From positions 2,572,501 to 2,636,500 of the forward strand of contig NZ_CP050695.1 in assembly GCF_012044895.1 (NCBI RefSeq): a stretch of DNA of 64,000 nt. The letters run 5' to 3'. Under the pieces are notes generated by a model that saw only the letters and a list, made by a program, of their open reading frames with translations, was not told where the DNA came from and ran no database searches. This DNA is from Aquisalimonas sp. 2447. Lineage in GTDB: Bacteria; Pseudomonadota; Gammaproteobacteria; Nitrococcales; Aquisalimonadaceae. Shown here in pieces: positions 25,184 through 34,711 of this stretch. Position 1 is the first letter of the stretch. Every line of letters starts with the position of its first letter. Both the position numbers and the translations under genes were made by a program.

Positions 25184-25204
25184 TTTGCGAAGGGAATCAG
25201 CCCC

Positions 25205-26724
25205 TTGTCGAACGTTATCCCCGCCACTAAGCACGCCCAGGTCGTTGCCGAGAATCAGGCCTTGCATGGCGAGCTCAGGAGCTGCGCCGCCAGCTTGCCT
25301 GGTTCAAACGCCAGCTCTTCGGCGAGAAGTCTGAGCGCCACCACATCCTCGATCCAGCCGTCCAAGTGAACCTGTTCGAGGCCACGGCGACGCCCGTGCC
25401 CGAGCAGGGCGAGCGTGAGCGGATCAGCTATACCCGCAGCAAGGGCAAGAACCGCGACGACGCCGCCAACGACACGGGGCTGCGCTTCGACGACAGCGTC
25501 CCGCGGCGAGTCATCGAGGTTCCCCCGCCCGCAGGCTGTGCCACCGATGAGGTCGTGGCCACGCGCACGACGTTCCGCCTCGCGCAGCGCCGGGCGGGCT
25601 ACGAGGTCCTCGAGTACCGCCACCCGGTGCTCAAGGACCGCAGCAGCGGCGCGCTCACGAGTGTCCCGGCGCCGCGCAACGTCTTCGAGGGCAGTGTCTT
25701 TGACGTCAGCTTCGCCGCCGGCGTGCTGGTCGACAAGTTCTGCTACCACCTGCCGCTGTACCGGCAGTCTCAGCGCCTGAGTCAGGCCGGCATCCAGGTG
25801 GCACGCAGCTCTCTGACAGCGGTCGTGGCACGCACCGCCGCGCTGCTTGAGCCGATTGCGCGGGCACAGCTTACGCACGTGCTCAGCGGCGGGGTGCTGG
25901 CCATGGACGAGACGCCGATCAAGGCCGGGCGCAAGGGCCCGGGCAAGATGCACCAGGCCTACTTCTGGCCGCTGTACGGTGACAGCGATGAGATCTGCTT
26001 TACCTTCAGCCCCAGCCGTGCCGGCGCCCATATCGAACGCACCCTGGCGGACCGCTTCCACGGGGTGCTGCTCACCGACGGCTACGCGGCCTACGAGAAA
26101 TATGCCGCCGGCCAGCCGCAGATCACCCACGCCCAATGCTGGTCGCACATGCGCCGCCAGTTCGAGCGGGCCCTGGAGACCGACCCTGCCGCCCGGGAGG
26201 CCCTGGCGCAGATCGGCCAACTCTATGCCCAGGAGCAATCGATCCGTGAGCGTGGACTCCACGGCGCGGACAAACGCCACGCACGGCGGGAGCAGTGCGC
26301 TCCGCTGGTGCGCGCCTTCTGGGAGTGGTGTGATGCACAGCTCCAGCGCATGGATCTCGAGCCGCGCCACCCGCTACTCAAGGCGCTGGGGTATGTGCGC
26401 GAGCGCCAACCGGCCCTGGCGGTCTTCCTGGAGCACCCGGATGTCCCCATCGACACCAACCACCTGGAGCGGGGGCTGCGCGCCATCCCCATGGGCCGGC
26501 GCAACTGGTTGTTCTGCTGGAGCGAGGTCGGTGCCGCCCACGTGGCCACCATCCAGACGCTGCTGGTGACCTGCCGGCTGCAGGGCGTCGATCCGACCAC
26601 CTACCTGGTAGACGTGCTCCAGCGCGTCGGGATGCACCCGGCCGCCCGGGTGGAAGAGCTCACGCCGCGGCGCTGGAAGGCACTGTTCAATGATGCGCCG
26701 CTGCGCTCGGATATCGAGCGCTAG
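25205..26724 (+). pseudogene. tnpC: IS66 TnpC transposase, frameshifted (copy 2)
   Basis: Corresponds to 11744-13264. One base is lost in the run CTCAAGGAG (here CTCAGGAG, about 25276), which shifts the frame ~24 codons after the start. The long intact frame resumes at 25366 with MNLFEATATPVPEQ, so an N-truncated protein lacking the helical DNA-binding start is the most that could be made. Movement of this copy would need TnpC from copy 1. Confidence 0.88.
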
Positions 26725-26771
26725 ACACCACGCCCTCCCGACTCCATGCACTGCCAGCGAGAGACTGTTGA

Positions 26772-27038
26772 ATGCGCATTGACGACCTCACCCTCGATGA
26801 ACTCCTGGAGCTCAACGACCTCATCTGCCACCGCATCGATGAACTGCGGGCACGCCAGGATCTCGATGTCCTCAAGCACCTGCGCCTGGGTCAGGCGGTG
26901 TCGTTCAACAGCCGCGAGGGCGAGGTGTTCGGCCAGGTAGTCAAGATCAACCGCAAGACGGTGGTGGTCCACGCCGAGGATCACCGCCAATGGAAAGTCC
27001 CCGCCGGGGTCATCAAACTGCTCCGGGACATCCCCTGA
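26772..27038 (+). CDS. Small IS66-borne protein (copy 2)
   Basis: 88 residues, identical by inspection to 13312-13578. Kept intact even though tnpC in this copy is broken. Function unknown. Confidence 0.65.
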   Translation: MRIDDLTLDELLELNDLICHRIDELRARQDLDVLKHLRLGQAVSFNSREGEVFGQVVKINRKTVVVHAEDHRQWKVPAGVIKLLRDIP

Positions 27039-27072
27039 ATCCTGTCAACGACGCCCCAGAATGACCGGTTAC

Positions 27073-27290
27073 GACACATCGCCATAAAAATGGACACGCG
27101 GCGTCCCGCCGGGATGCAGGTAATAGCCAAGTCGAGCGCGCTCACGCCGCCCAGGTGCACCTCGTACTCCATGATCCATTGCAGGGACAGCAGCGCGCTG
27201 TCCCATGAGACATTGTTTTTCGCCTGTACGCCTTCCGGCAGGGAGCGGCGGTAGACACCCCGCACGACCCGCTCCAGCAGCTTCTTGTCA
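27073..27290 (-). pseudogene. abiEi: abiEi antitoxin gene, 5' part with frameshift
   Basis: DKKLLERVVRGVYRRSLPEG, VSWDSALLSLQWIMEYEVHL and GGVSALDL match the AbiEi N-terminal winged-helix region. After SALDL a one-base deletion (about 27130) moves the continuation YYLHPGGTPRVHFYGD to another frame before the IS66 border. The first ~30 residues are missing: at ~27290 the sequence changes to a plus-strand AbiEii gene. The locus was thus damaged in three ways. Confidence 0.8.
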
Positions 27291-27294
27291 GGAC

Positions 27295-27983
27295 GTCGCC
27301 CCTGGGCGCGCAGGAAGAGTGCTTTGCGCTCAAGGGCGGGGACGGCCATCAATCTCTTCTATCGCAACCTGCCGCGTCTGTCTGTCGACATCGATCCAAC
27401 CTACCTGCCGCTTGCCGACCGGGCGCAGTCGCTGGCGGGGATCGACGCCGCGCTTCGCCGGATCGGCGAGCGTATTCGGGCAAGCGATCCTCGGCTTCGC
27501 GTGCAGGAATCGGTACCGGGCTCCCAAACCGAGATCACGAGGCTGGTCGTGCGCACCCTGGATGGTGTGCAGATCAAGATTGAGGTCACCCCGGTCCTGC
27601 ACGGGGTCGTATTTGACCCCGAAAACCCCCGCATCTGTGAGCGGGCCGAGGAGGAATACGGCTTCGCGGAAATGCCCATGCTGTCATTCCCCGACCTCTA
27701 CGCCGGCAAATGTATCGCCGCGCTCGACCGGCAACATCCACGCGACCTCTTCGATGTGCATGAACTGCTCAATGCCGAGGGGATTACGCCCGATCTCAGG
27801 ACTGCGCTGATCGTGTATCTGATCAGCCACGGCCGCCCGCCGCACAGGCTTCTTTCGGGTGAATGCCGGGATATCACGCATGACTATGAGCACGGCTTTC
27901 AGGGGATGACGACGACCGACTTGCCAATGGATGGCCTTCGTGATGCGCATGCAAGGCTGGTCAAGGTGTCCCCACCGACCTGA
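27295..27983 (+). pseudogene. abiEii: AbiEii-family nucleotidyltransferase, N-terminal damage
   Basis: About 210 codons: GTAINLFYRNLPRLSVDIDP (nucleotidyltransferase core), then LRVQESVPGSQTEITRLVVR, ICERAEEEYGFAEMPMLSFP, DLYAGKCIAALDRQHPRDLF and FQGMTTTDLPMDGLRDAHAR, typical to the C-terminus of AbiEii. Just upstream, EECFALKGG is in another frame because of one extra G at about 27333. The N-terminal ~40 residues are lost. It is a different AbiEii from 23713-23913 (sequence differs) and in the opposite orientation. Confidence 0.8.
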
Positions 27984-28052
27984 CTGCACCGAAATCCCCA
28001 GCCCAACGTGCCTCGCGACCCGGAAATCGCCCCGACACCCCTCCGAAAAATT

Positions 28053-28100
28053 GAAATTTGCAAAACGACGGCATTTCAAGGCGGTCGTGTTGCAGATTTC
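28053..28100. repeat. Imperfect 17-bp inverted repeat upstream of recombinase operon
   Basis: GAAATTTGCAAAACGAC (28053-28069) and GTCGTGTTGCAGATTTC (28084-28100) pair at 15 of 17 positions around a 14-base spacer. The stretch is AT-richer than its surroundings. The size and layout are those of a tyrosine-recombinase core site, but it could also be an operator for the operon that follows. Confidence 0.5.
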
Positions 28101-28201
28101 GAATCTGTGATCCCAAAAATCTATTCGCGGCGAAAAAAAAAGCGTATCGCGGGCTACCGGCGGCATTCCCTCTTTTTGAGCGCCGGGTAACGTGAGTCGC
28201 C

Positions 28202-28780
28202 ATGGAGGCCACGCGAGCGGCGAGAGCGGAACGCACCGGCCAGATCACCGCCTGGTGCCTGGGACAAGAGGACAATGTGATGAAACCAAACGGACCCTAC
28301 ATGATCGCGCTGGAGGCGTTGCGATGCATCGATCCCGATCCAGCGTACGCATGCCCCCTGTTCCGTGGCTATCTCGAGCCCGACTGGCAGCTCAGGCCGC
28401 CGGCCGTGGAGATCATCCTCAGCGGCCGGAAACACCGCGAGGGTGTCCCCGAGGACGTGCTCGGCACGCCCTACGTCATCGATCCCCATCAGTGGGAATA
28501 CCTCACGCATCTGCGCACCGCTGGCATGCGCGACAACAGCCCGCTTTTGGCTCCTTGCCTGGTATGGCCGCTCACGAAACGGCAGGCGGTCGAGGAGAGC
28601 CGGCGCCGCCGCGTGGTTAGCCTCGCCGGCTCGCCGCGGAGTCCGCACCATGAACTCACCGACTGCGCGGACAAACACGGCCTGCGGGTGATGGACCTGG
28701 AGCGCGGCTGGGGGCTTAGTAGCGGCAGTCTGGCGCGCTCATCGGTCAAGCGCCGCGACAAGAGCGACGAGTCCTCATGA
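28202..28780 (+). CDS. Unknown protein, first gene of the recombinase operon
   Basis: 192 residues from ATG 28202, or 166 from ATG 28280, which has AAGAGG about 10 bases upstream. Contains YMIALEALRCIDPDPAYACP, EIILSGRKHREGVPEDVLGT and a basic C-terminal region rich in Arg/Ser. No known family seen. Its stop overlaps the next start (ATGA at 28777-28780), so it is coupled to the 793-residue protein. By analogy with small accessory genes of Tn554-type and other multi-recombinase modules it may be a recombination helper; this is inference. Confidence 0.6.
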   Translation: MEATRAARAERTGQITAWCLGQEDNVMKPNGPYMIALEALRCIDPDPAYACPLFRGYLEPDWQLRPPAVEIILSGRKHREGVPEDVLGTPYVIDPHQWEYLTHLRTAGMRDNSPLLAPCLVWPLTKRQAVEESRRRRVVSLAGSPRSPHHELTDCADKHGLRVMDLERGWGLSSGSLARSSVKRRDKSDESS

Positions 28781-31158
28781 GCCAGCCCCTGCTTCCGCTC
28801 AGAACGAACCAGCCGCTCGGGGCCGTGCTGGCGAGCCAGGCGTGCTCGTCCGAGAGCTCCGCGTGGCACGAGACCTGTTGGGAACTGTGGATCCCCCCGG
28901 ACGGCCGTGGGCTCCGTGACCCGACAATGCAATGGATGCTGCGCCAGTGGGTCGATGCGATCGAGCGTACCGCACCGGCCCAGCTCGATCGCGAACACGT
29001 CGATCGCCTCGTCGCGCGTCTGCGACGCGGGCTCGCCGCGGCATTCAACCCGCCACCGAACGCCACACCGGGCGCCGGCCTGTACCGGTGTGAGCCGCAC
29101 GGGGTTCTCACCGAGCACCCGTGCTACGGCGCGGTACTGAGTCAGGTCCTTGCTCAACACCAGTGGGATCCATTGCTGCTCGTCCTCGCCCACCTGTGGT
29201 GGCGAAGCCGTGTCCGCCGGTACGTCGCTGGCCCAGAGCCGTACCACGAGGTCAAAGAGTGGCGCTACGCCGGCGCCGCGAGGCACGTGTGCTCGCCCGC
29301 GATCCAAAAGCAGTTGAAAAACGCCGCCGCATTACCGGCGGAGCAAGCCGGCGCGGAATTGCAGCGGATAGCCGAGCAGGGCCTGGTTAGTGTTCAACTC
29401 TCTAAACACCTCTCCCAACTCGCCCACGTGCTTCAAAACGCGCCCCGCTACGGCCGTCGCGGCCATGGCGGACCGCGCGGCCCGGCGCAGTACCGCGAGC
29501 TCGGGCGTGAGTGGCAGCGAACGGTCGCACGGAGCGGATCGAGCGCTGTCGTCGCAACGACACCCCTCGGTGACGATGATCCCGACGCCGGTAACGCCCC
29601 CACACTGGTGCGCGGGGCCGAAGAACTCCACCGCCCGAGCCCGACACCGGCGCGCCGGCGCCGCGCGGTCAAGGGCTTGAGGGCCGGGCTGGCCCGCCAG
29701 AACCTGGGACTCACCGGCGCCGGGCTGACACCCGCCATGACACGCGGGGCACTGGGGCTTTTACGGGCCCGGATCGAGCACAGCAACGCCATGGCCGTGG
29801 TGTACTACCTCGGCCTCGCCTTGGGCGTGCCCTGGACCGCGCCGCGAGAGACGCCCGGGAAATCCTCGCCGTTTTCCGTCGTCGTCCACACGTTAAGCCC
29901 CGATGATGATCTGGCGCACCACGGCCCGGGTCCCGACGAGATTGCATACTGCCGCACGCGGGGCGATGTCTACATCGGGCGTGCCTACCCGCCCCCTGGC
30001 CAACGCGCGTCGGCCGCGGATGCGCACAACCCCACGCACTGGACCCTGCAACTGAGCGGGCAACCGGCGAGGCTGGTCATCGACGCACTCACCGCCGCCA
30101 GCGTCGGCGGGCGGCGTCTTGACAAGGATGTCGATCTAAAGGCGGTCACCGAGCAACTCACCGAGCCCATCGAGCTCGTCGACGGCACCACACTCGATCG
30201 GTCCATCGTGCGCTCCCTCGGTACGGCGCTGTATCAATTCGCAGCGCGGCGGCGTGTGTATCACACCGCGGTCCTGGACGCCGTCTTCGCGCGGCCGCAC
30301 GACGCCAGCATGAGCCATTACGTGCGCATGGACTCGGCGTCTCTGAGCGCGGCGTACCAGTCCACCTGGGGTGAATTCGCCGCGGAGATGCACTGGTGTG
30401 AACCCGCACTGCCATTGCAGCCCAGGCGCGTAGCCGTGCCCATCGGCTCCGGACGTGGCCCCTCGCGCGAGGAACTCCGGGGCGTGGTCACCACGCTGCA
30501 GCAGTGCATCCACGAGGAGGCGAACGCGGTCCACACCCGCACGGCGGAGGGCAGGTACACCGCATCCCGCGAGCGACTGGTCGCGGATGCCACGCTCTAT
30601 GTCTGGATCCAGGTTGGGCTTACGTGCGCCGCGCGCGGCGTGCGCTCGCCCGGCCCCACGGACCAGGCCAGCTCCGACCACGACGCGCTCGCCCTGGTGG
30701 CCGACAAGGCCGCCCACGGTCAACTCGAGGCGCGCATCACAGGCCTGCCGCCGAGCGTGCGCGACTCGCGGCGGGCCCTCCGGGCGCTGCTCACCGAGCG
30801 GGCGCTCGAGCTGGGTCTTGCCCCGCCGGGCACCGACAGCGACGGGCGGTTTTGGACCATCGATGCCGGTGCGTGGACGCCTGTCTCGCCCTCGTGGCTC
30901 GACACGGCACTGGCGAGCCTCGAGGTGCAGTGGCCAGCCAATGCGCTTCGCCATTACACGGCAACCTGGGCAGCCAACCATGCAGTCCCAGAGGTCGCCG
31001 CACGCCATTGGCTCGGACACTGGCGGGAGGGCCAGGCCCCCGTGGGCGGGGCGAGCCTTTTATCGATGCGCCAAATCGCCGCCGTCATAGAGCACCATGC
31101 GGGCCGACTGCTGGCCGACGTCGGCGCGGATCGACCACTCGCTGCGTTCCTGAGGTGA
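28777..31158 (+). CDS. Large protein with tyrosine-recombinase-like C-terminus, nucleophile apparently missing
   Basis: 793 residues. The C-terminal end NALRHYTATWAANHAVPEVA followed by ARHWLGHWREG has the Arg-His box (R725, H726) and the LGH box (H746-748 region) of tyrosine recombinases. The Tyr expected 9-10 residues after the last His is absent (GQAPVGGASLLSMRQ). An upstream YVWIQVGLTCAARGVRSP could hold Arg I. The first ~500 residues match nothing I know. Five bases separate it from the next gene. Likely a catalytically dead partner of the 1013-residue enzyme. Confidence 0.65.
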   Translation: MSQPLLPLRTNQPLGAVLASQACSSESSAWHETCWELWIPPDGRGLRDPTMQWMLRQWVDAIERTAPAQLDREHVDRLVARLRRGLAAAFNPPPNATPGAGLYRCEPHGVLTEHPCYGAVLSQVLAQHQWDPLLLVLAHLWWRSRVRRYVAGPEPYHEVKEWRYAGAARHVCSPAIQKQLKNAAALPAEQAGAELQRIAEQGLVSVQLSKHLSQLAHVLQNAPRYGRRGHGGPRGPAQYRELGREWQRTVARSGSSAVVATTPLGDDDPDAGNAPTLVRGAEELHRPSPTPARRRRAVKGLRAGLARQNLGLTGAGLTPAMTRGALGLLRARIEHSNAMAVVYYLGLALGVPWTAPRETPGKSSPFSVVVHTLSPDDDLAHHGPGPDEIAYCRTRGDVYIGRAYPPPGQRASAADAHNPTHWTLQLSGQPARLVIDALTAASVGGRRLDKDVDLKAVTEQLTEPIELVDGTTLDRSIVRSLGTALYQFAARRRVYHTAVLDAVFARPHDASMSHYVRMDSASLSAAYQSTWGEFAAEMHWCEPALPLQPRRVAVPIGSGRGPSREELRGVVTTLQQCIHEEANAVHTRTAEGRYTASRERLVADATLYVWIQVGLTCAARGVRSPGPTDQASSDHDALALVADKAAHGQLEARITGLPPSVRDSRRALRALLTERALELGLAPPGTDSDGRFWTIDAGAWTPVSPSWLDTALASLEVQWPANALRHYTATWAANHAVPEVAARHWLGHWREGQAPVGGASLLSMRQIAAVIEHHAGRLLADVGADRPLAAFLR

Positions 31159-31163
31159 TCACA

Positions 31164-34100
31164 ATGACCGAGAACCCAAAACTTGACTGGGCGCGCTTGC
31201 TACCCGACATGGCGCGCCGACTCGCAACCACGACCCCTGACCCCGCGTTGGTTGATGCGTTCATCCAAGAGATTCAGTCGAATGAGCGTGGCGCGTGCCT
31301 GCGTACAGGCACGCCTCCCGGGCCGGACGCGGACGTCTGGACGCGCATCAAGGAGGCTCTCATCGGGCGACTGGAGAAGCTGGCCCTCGCCCGCCCAGAG
31401 CTCTGCGCGGCTCGCTATGGCCCTGTGCAACCCGAGCGCGCCTGGGCGGTCAACCGCGCCGGCGAGCTCCTCGATCTGGCCGAGAGCTATCTGCGCGCCT
31501 ACCACGCCTGGCCACAACTGCCGCGGCCAAACGAAGCCGTGCTGCCAAGCCATCGCGCCGCGATCACCGTGGAAGCGGAGACCGTCAGCCTGGTGAGCGC
31601 CATCGAGGCGCGCGTGCTCCAGCATCTCGCCGCCGTGCGGGATGTCAGTGACGGGCGCATCGTTGCCGGCTACTGGGGCTGGTTACTGGCCATCGAGCTC
31701 GGCGTTTGTAACTCCGCCTTACTGTATACGCTGGTCGCCTCACCCCGCGATGCCTGGGTCATCAACCGCGACGGGGTTTTGGTCACGCTTGAGAACACAG
31801 GCGCGGGTCGGGTTGCGTTGCCGGCCCTGAGCGCCATGGTGGGCGCAGAACGCATCCGTCCCCTGGAGCGCCCCAAGGGCACGGCGAAAAGCTGGCTGAA
31901 GCAGGCCCTCAAGTGGATGGCCATCAGCCAGCGCCCCGAGATCTCCATCCTGCGCCTGTGGCGCGACCTTGCACGCGGCGGCCACAACGACCTGGTCATT
32001 GCCCACTGGCGCGATCACGGCCGCATGCGGCCGATGAGCAAGGCGGACCATGACCTCTACTGGCACGGCGCCGCGCCAAAGGACGCGATCGCGGATGACG
32101 ACACGCTCCTCCCGGCCGGGCAGCCAAGCGTGAATCCGGATCACCGTAGTGAACCCGACCTGCGCGCGAGCCGGGGCACCATCGACTGGTTGGTCAACGC
32201 CTTCGCCACGTTCGAGGCGGAGACCGGCAAGAAGCTGGCACCCAACAAACGCCAACGCGCCCACGATGAGCTCGTTGATGCCCTGGACCACCGACCACTG
32301 ACCGGCTCGGATCTGCTGGTCGCCGCGTATTTGCTCACCCTCTTCCGCCAGGGCCAAAACGCGCGAAAACCCTACGCGGCCAGCTCGCTTCGGCGCTACG
32401 CCGTCTCCCTGGCCCGGCCGTTGCGAGCCGAGTTCGGCCTCGAGGACCTGCGAGACCTGGCGTTTGACACGGTCCACGAGCGCTTGCAGCGCACACTGGA
32501 TGCAGCCAACCCGGGGGACCGAAATACGCTCGTGCGCTGGATCGCCTGGCTCGCCCGCACCGATTTGCTGGTCGTCGACCCCCGGCTTTTCAGCCATGAG
32601 GCAAGCGAGCGGGGTGTTCGCACCGGGGTCATCAACACCGCGCACTGGCGCGCCCTGCACGCCTGGCTGCTACCGGTCGACCCCAATGGCGTGGCACGTG
32701 CGCTGCTCGACTGCTACTTTCTTCTTGGCATGCGCCGGGACGAGGCACTGGATCTGCGCGCCGGCGAGCTCATCACCTGCGGCGGCGACGCGGCCATCCG
32801 CTTGAAGCGCTTCCCGGGGCGCACCCTCAAAAGCGACCACGCCGCTCGCACCCTGCCGCTTGGCCTCCTCCGACAACAAAGCACAACCACCTTCGAGTGC
32901 CTGCAGCATCGCGCGGCGCACGCCCGCGCTGTCACCGGCGGCGACCCGGCCGCGTGCGTCTTCGACAAGCGCGAGGCCGACAAAAGCGCCCTGCAGGTCA
33001 TCCGGGGCCTGCGCGCGGTGACCGGCCATCCCGACCTCAGTCTCCGCTCGCTACGCCACTCGGCCGCGCACCTGGGTCTGTGGCAGCTATTGATTCAGGC
33101 AGGGTGTGTGCCGAAGCCCGTGCGCGCGCGGTATTTTCTGGATCCGCTGTACACCGCTGAGGCCATCCACGCGAACTGGCCCGAGATCAAACCGATTCCC
33201 GCGATCGAGCTCAAAAGCAGTCTCCTTGTCCGGCTCGCTCAGCGCATGGGGCACGGCAGCTTTGAGGTCACCTGCACACACTACATCCATGTCCCGGAAT
33301 CCCTCGCCTGGCTCGAAGGAATGCGTACGCGATTCAGCGTCGCGAAAGCACAGCTCCTGCCATGGCTCGGCGGCAACACCTGGGCGTATACGCGCATTGG
33401 ACAGATCGCGGCCGCCTGCGACCACGCCGACCCAGCCAGTGGCCAACGCACGGTCCAGGGACTGCCCATTGATGGCGCGGTGAACACCGGTGTCACGATC
33501 CAGGGTACGGCACTGTTGGAGTATTACCTCTCCCGCCAGAGCAAACCATCAGCCCCGAAGAGAAAAGGCCGAAGCCGTCAGCCCACCGCGGACGCCATGA
33601 GCGGCACTGACCCGTTCATCACCTACCTGTGGGATGCCCAGGCGGAGCTCTCCGCCAACCGTGCGTCAAACGACGCATGCTCCTCCGATAACACCGCCTT
33701 CCGGGACACGGTTTTCGAGACGTACAAGGCGGCCGCCCGGATCTGCGACACCCCCTGGCATCCATCGGAGATCGCCCAACACCCCTGGCGACAGGACCTC
33801 GTCGAGTGGGCCGCGCCGCAAGCCCTCGGCGCCTACACGCCCCCGGCCGTTGACGCGCTTGTCGCATCGGCCAATGACCGCCATGCGGTCATCCATCATC
33901 AGCGCACGCTCAAGCAGGTGCTGCGAGTCATGGCGCTGTTCCAGGTTCCCGTCACTCACGTTCATGTCGAGGTGCGCATTCCCCGCCACTGGAGCCCTGC
34001 CAGAGCAGACAAGCGGGTGAAGGAGTTCGAGAGGGCGGCCAGTGCAAGCCCGCATGCCATCGGGCATTGGTCCAGGACCCCGGAGACGAGAAACGACGTC

Positions 34101-34205
34101 GCGCTCCATCTGCGCGTCACCGATCCCAGAACCCCATGGCAGGGGCTACTCAGCGCCTGCGCGTGGATGCAGCCCTGGCTATCGCCTGATCGCGGCAATC
34201 GATAG
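31164..34205 (+). CDS. Giant tyrosine recombinase (1013 residues)
   Basis: Starts at ATG 31164, 5 bases after the previous stop; the frame is open upstream but there overlaps the 793-residue gene. The catalytic domain is in the middle: CYFLLGMRRDEALDLRAGEL (Arg I, R524/525), LRSLRHSAAHLGLWQLLI (R631, H632), RMGHGSFEVTCTHYIHVPE (H697, Tyr nucleophile Y707, correct 10-residue spacing). About 450 residues precede and 300 follow the domain, much larger than normal integrases (300-450). All key residues are present, so it is probably active. Likely mediates movement of an element of which this operon is the core. Confidence 0.8.
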   Translation: MTENPKLDWARLLPDMARRLATTTPDPALVDAFIQEIQSNERGACLRTGTPPGPDADVWTRIKEALIGRLEKLALARPELCAARYGPVQPERAWAVNRAGELLDLAESYLRAYHAWPQLPRPNEAVLPSHRAAITVEAETVSLVSAIEARVLQHLAAVRDVSDGRIVAGYWGWLLAIELGVCNSALLYTLVASPRDAWVINRDGVLVTLENTGAGRVALPALSAMVGAERIRPLERPKGTAKSWLKQALKWMAISQRPEISILRLWRDLARGGHNDLVIAHWRDHGRMRPMSKADHDLYWHGAAPKDAIADDDTLLPAGQPSVNPDHRSEPDLRASRGTIDWLVNAFATFEAETGKKLAPNKRQRAHDELVDALDHRPLTGSDLLVAAYLLTLFRQGQNARKPYAASSLRRYAVSLARPLRAEFGLEDLRDLAFDTVHERLQRTLDAANPGDRNTLVRWIAWLARTDLLVVDPRLFSHEASERGVRTGVINTAHWRALHAWLLPVDPNGVARALLDCYFLLGMRRDEALDLRAGELITCGGDAAIRLKRFPGRTLKSDHAARTLPLGLLRQQSTTTFECLQHRAAHARAVTGGDPAACVFDKREADKSALQVIRGLRAVTGHPDLSLRSLRHSAAHLGLWQLLIQAGCVPKPVRARYFLDPLYTAEAIHANWPEIKPIPAIELKSSLLVRLAQRMGHGSFEVTCTHYIHVPESLAWLEGMRTRFSVAKAQLLPWLGGNTWAYTRIGQIAAACDHADPASGQRTVQGLPIDGAVNTGVTIQGTALLEYYLSRQSKPSAPKRKGRSRQPTADAMSGTDPFITYLWDAQAELSANRASNDACSSDNTAFRDTVFETYKAAARICDTPWHPSEIAQHPWRQDLVEWAAPQALGAYTPPAVDALVASANDRHAVIHHQRTLKQVLRVMALFQVPVTHVHVEVRIPRHWSPARADKRVKEFERAASASPHAIGHWSRTPETRNDVALHLRVTDPRTPWQGLLSACAWMQPWLSPDRGNR

Positions 34206-34468
34206 CGTACGCGGAGTCTGAGCCCTCTCCTGCCGCTTGATCCCTCGACGCGAAAGCCACGCTCCACCTGGACGACACTTACGCGCTGGTGCCGATTCAC
34301 AGCCAGGCAGCCACGTGGGTGAATCCTGGCTTCTAAGCCTGCCTCGCGGAGCGCGTCCCCCGAGAGGACACTTACCGTGCGCTCACGCTTCAGCCCAGTG
34401 TGGTGGTCGATCAAAGATCGCCAATGCCGTACACTTCCACCCAACTAGCCGTATAAGCGAGGGCTGCC
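34206..34468. other. Non-coding stretch after the recombinase operon
   Basis: No gene, no repeat matching the 28053-28100 inverted repeat, and no clear terminator found. If the recombinase operon forms an element, its right end should lie here or beyond. Confidence 0.35.
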
Positions 34469-34711
34469 ATGAACACCGAGACCACCAAGTTGACCGTTCG
34501 CTTGCCGCGGCGGGACGTCGAATTCGCCAAAGCGTATGCCAAAGCCCATGGGCTGACGGTCACCGAGGTCATTGATCGTTATCTACGCCGCATGCGGGCG
34601 CTGGAAGAAACCGCACCCTCACCGGAGCTGGAGTTCATCACCGGCCTGGTCCCCGCCGAGGTGGACGCCGAGGCAGCGCATCGCGACCACCTGGCCCGCA
34701 AACATCGATGA
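34469..34711 (+). CDS. Ribbon-helix-helix antitoxin (DUF6364-like)
   Basis: 80 residues. TKLTVRLPRRDVEFAKAYAK and AHGLTVTEVIDRYLRRMRAL form the RHH-like start; the acidic tail ELEFITGLVPAEVD is typical for partners of PIN toxins. Overlaps the next gene by ATGA. Likely operon repressor and toxin inhibitor. Confidence 0.87.
   Translation: MNTETTKLTVRLPRRDVEFAKAYAKAHGLTVTEVIDRYLRRMRALEETAPSPELEFITGLVPAEVDAEAAHRDHLARKHR

Larger units (their letters stand above)
24407..27072. mobile_element. IS66-family element, copy 2, with frameshifted transposase
   Basis: 2666 bp, same terminal repeats as copy 1, with target duplication GACACATC. Differences from copy 1 that I can see: two extra C at about 25145 and one missing A at about 25276. 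It is inserted in abiEi. It lies in the same orientation as copy 1, 10.8 kb away. Confidence 0.95.

Noticed and set aside
30504-31163. Upstream extension of the giant recombinase frame
   Set aside because: It overlaps the 793-residue gene by 650 bases and is Arg/Gly/His-rich shadow sequence; the ATG at 31164, five bases after the stop, is a better start.
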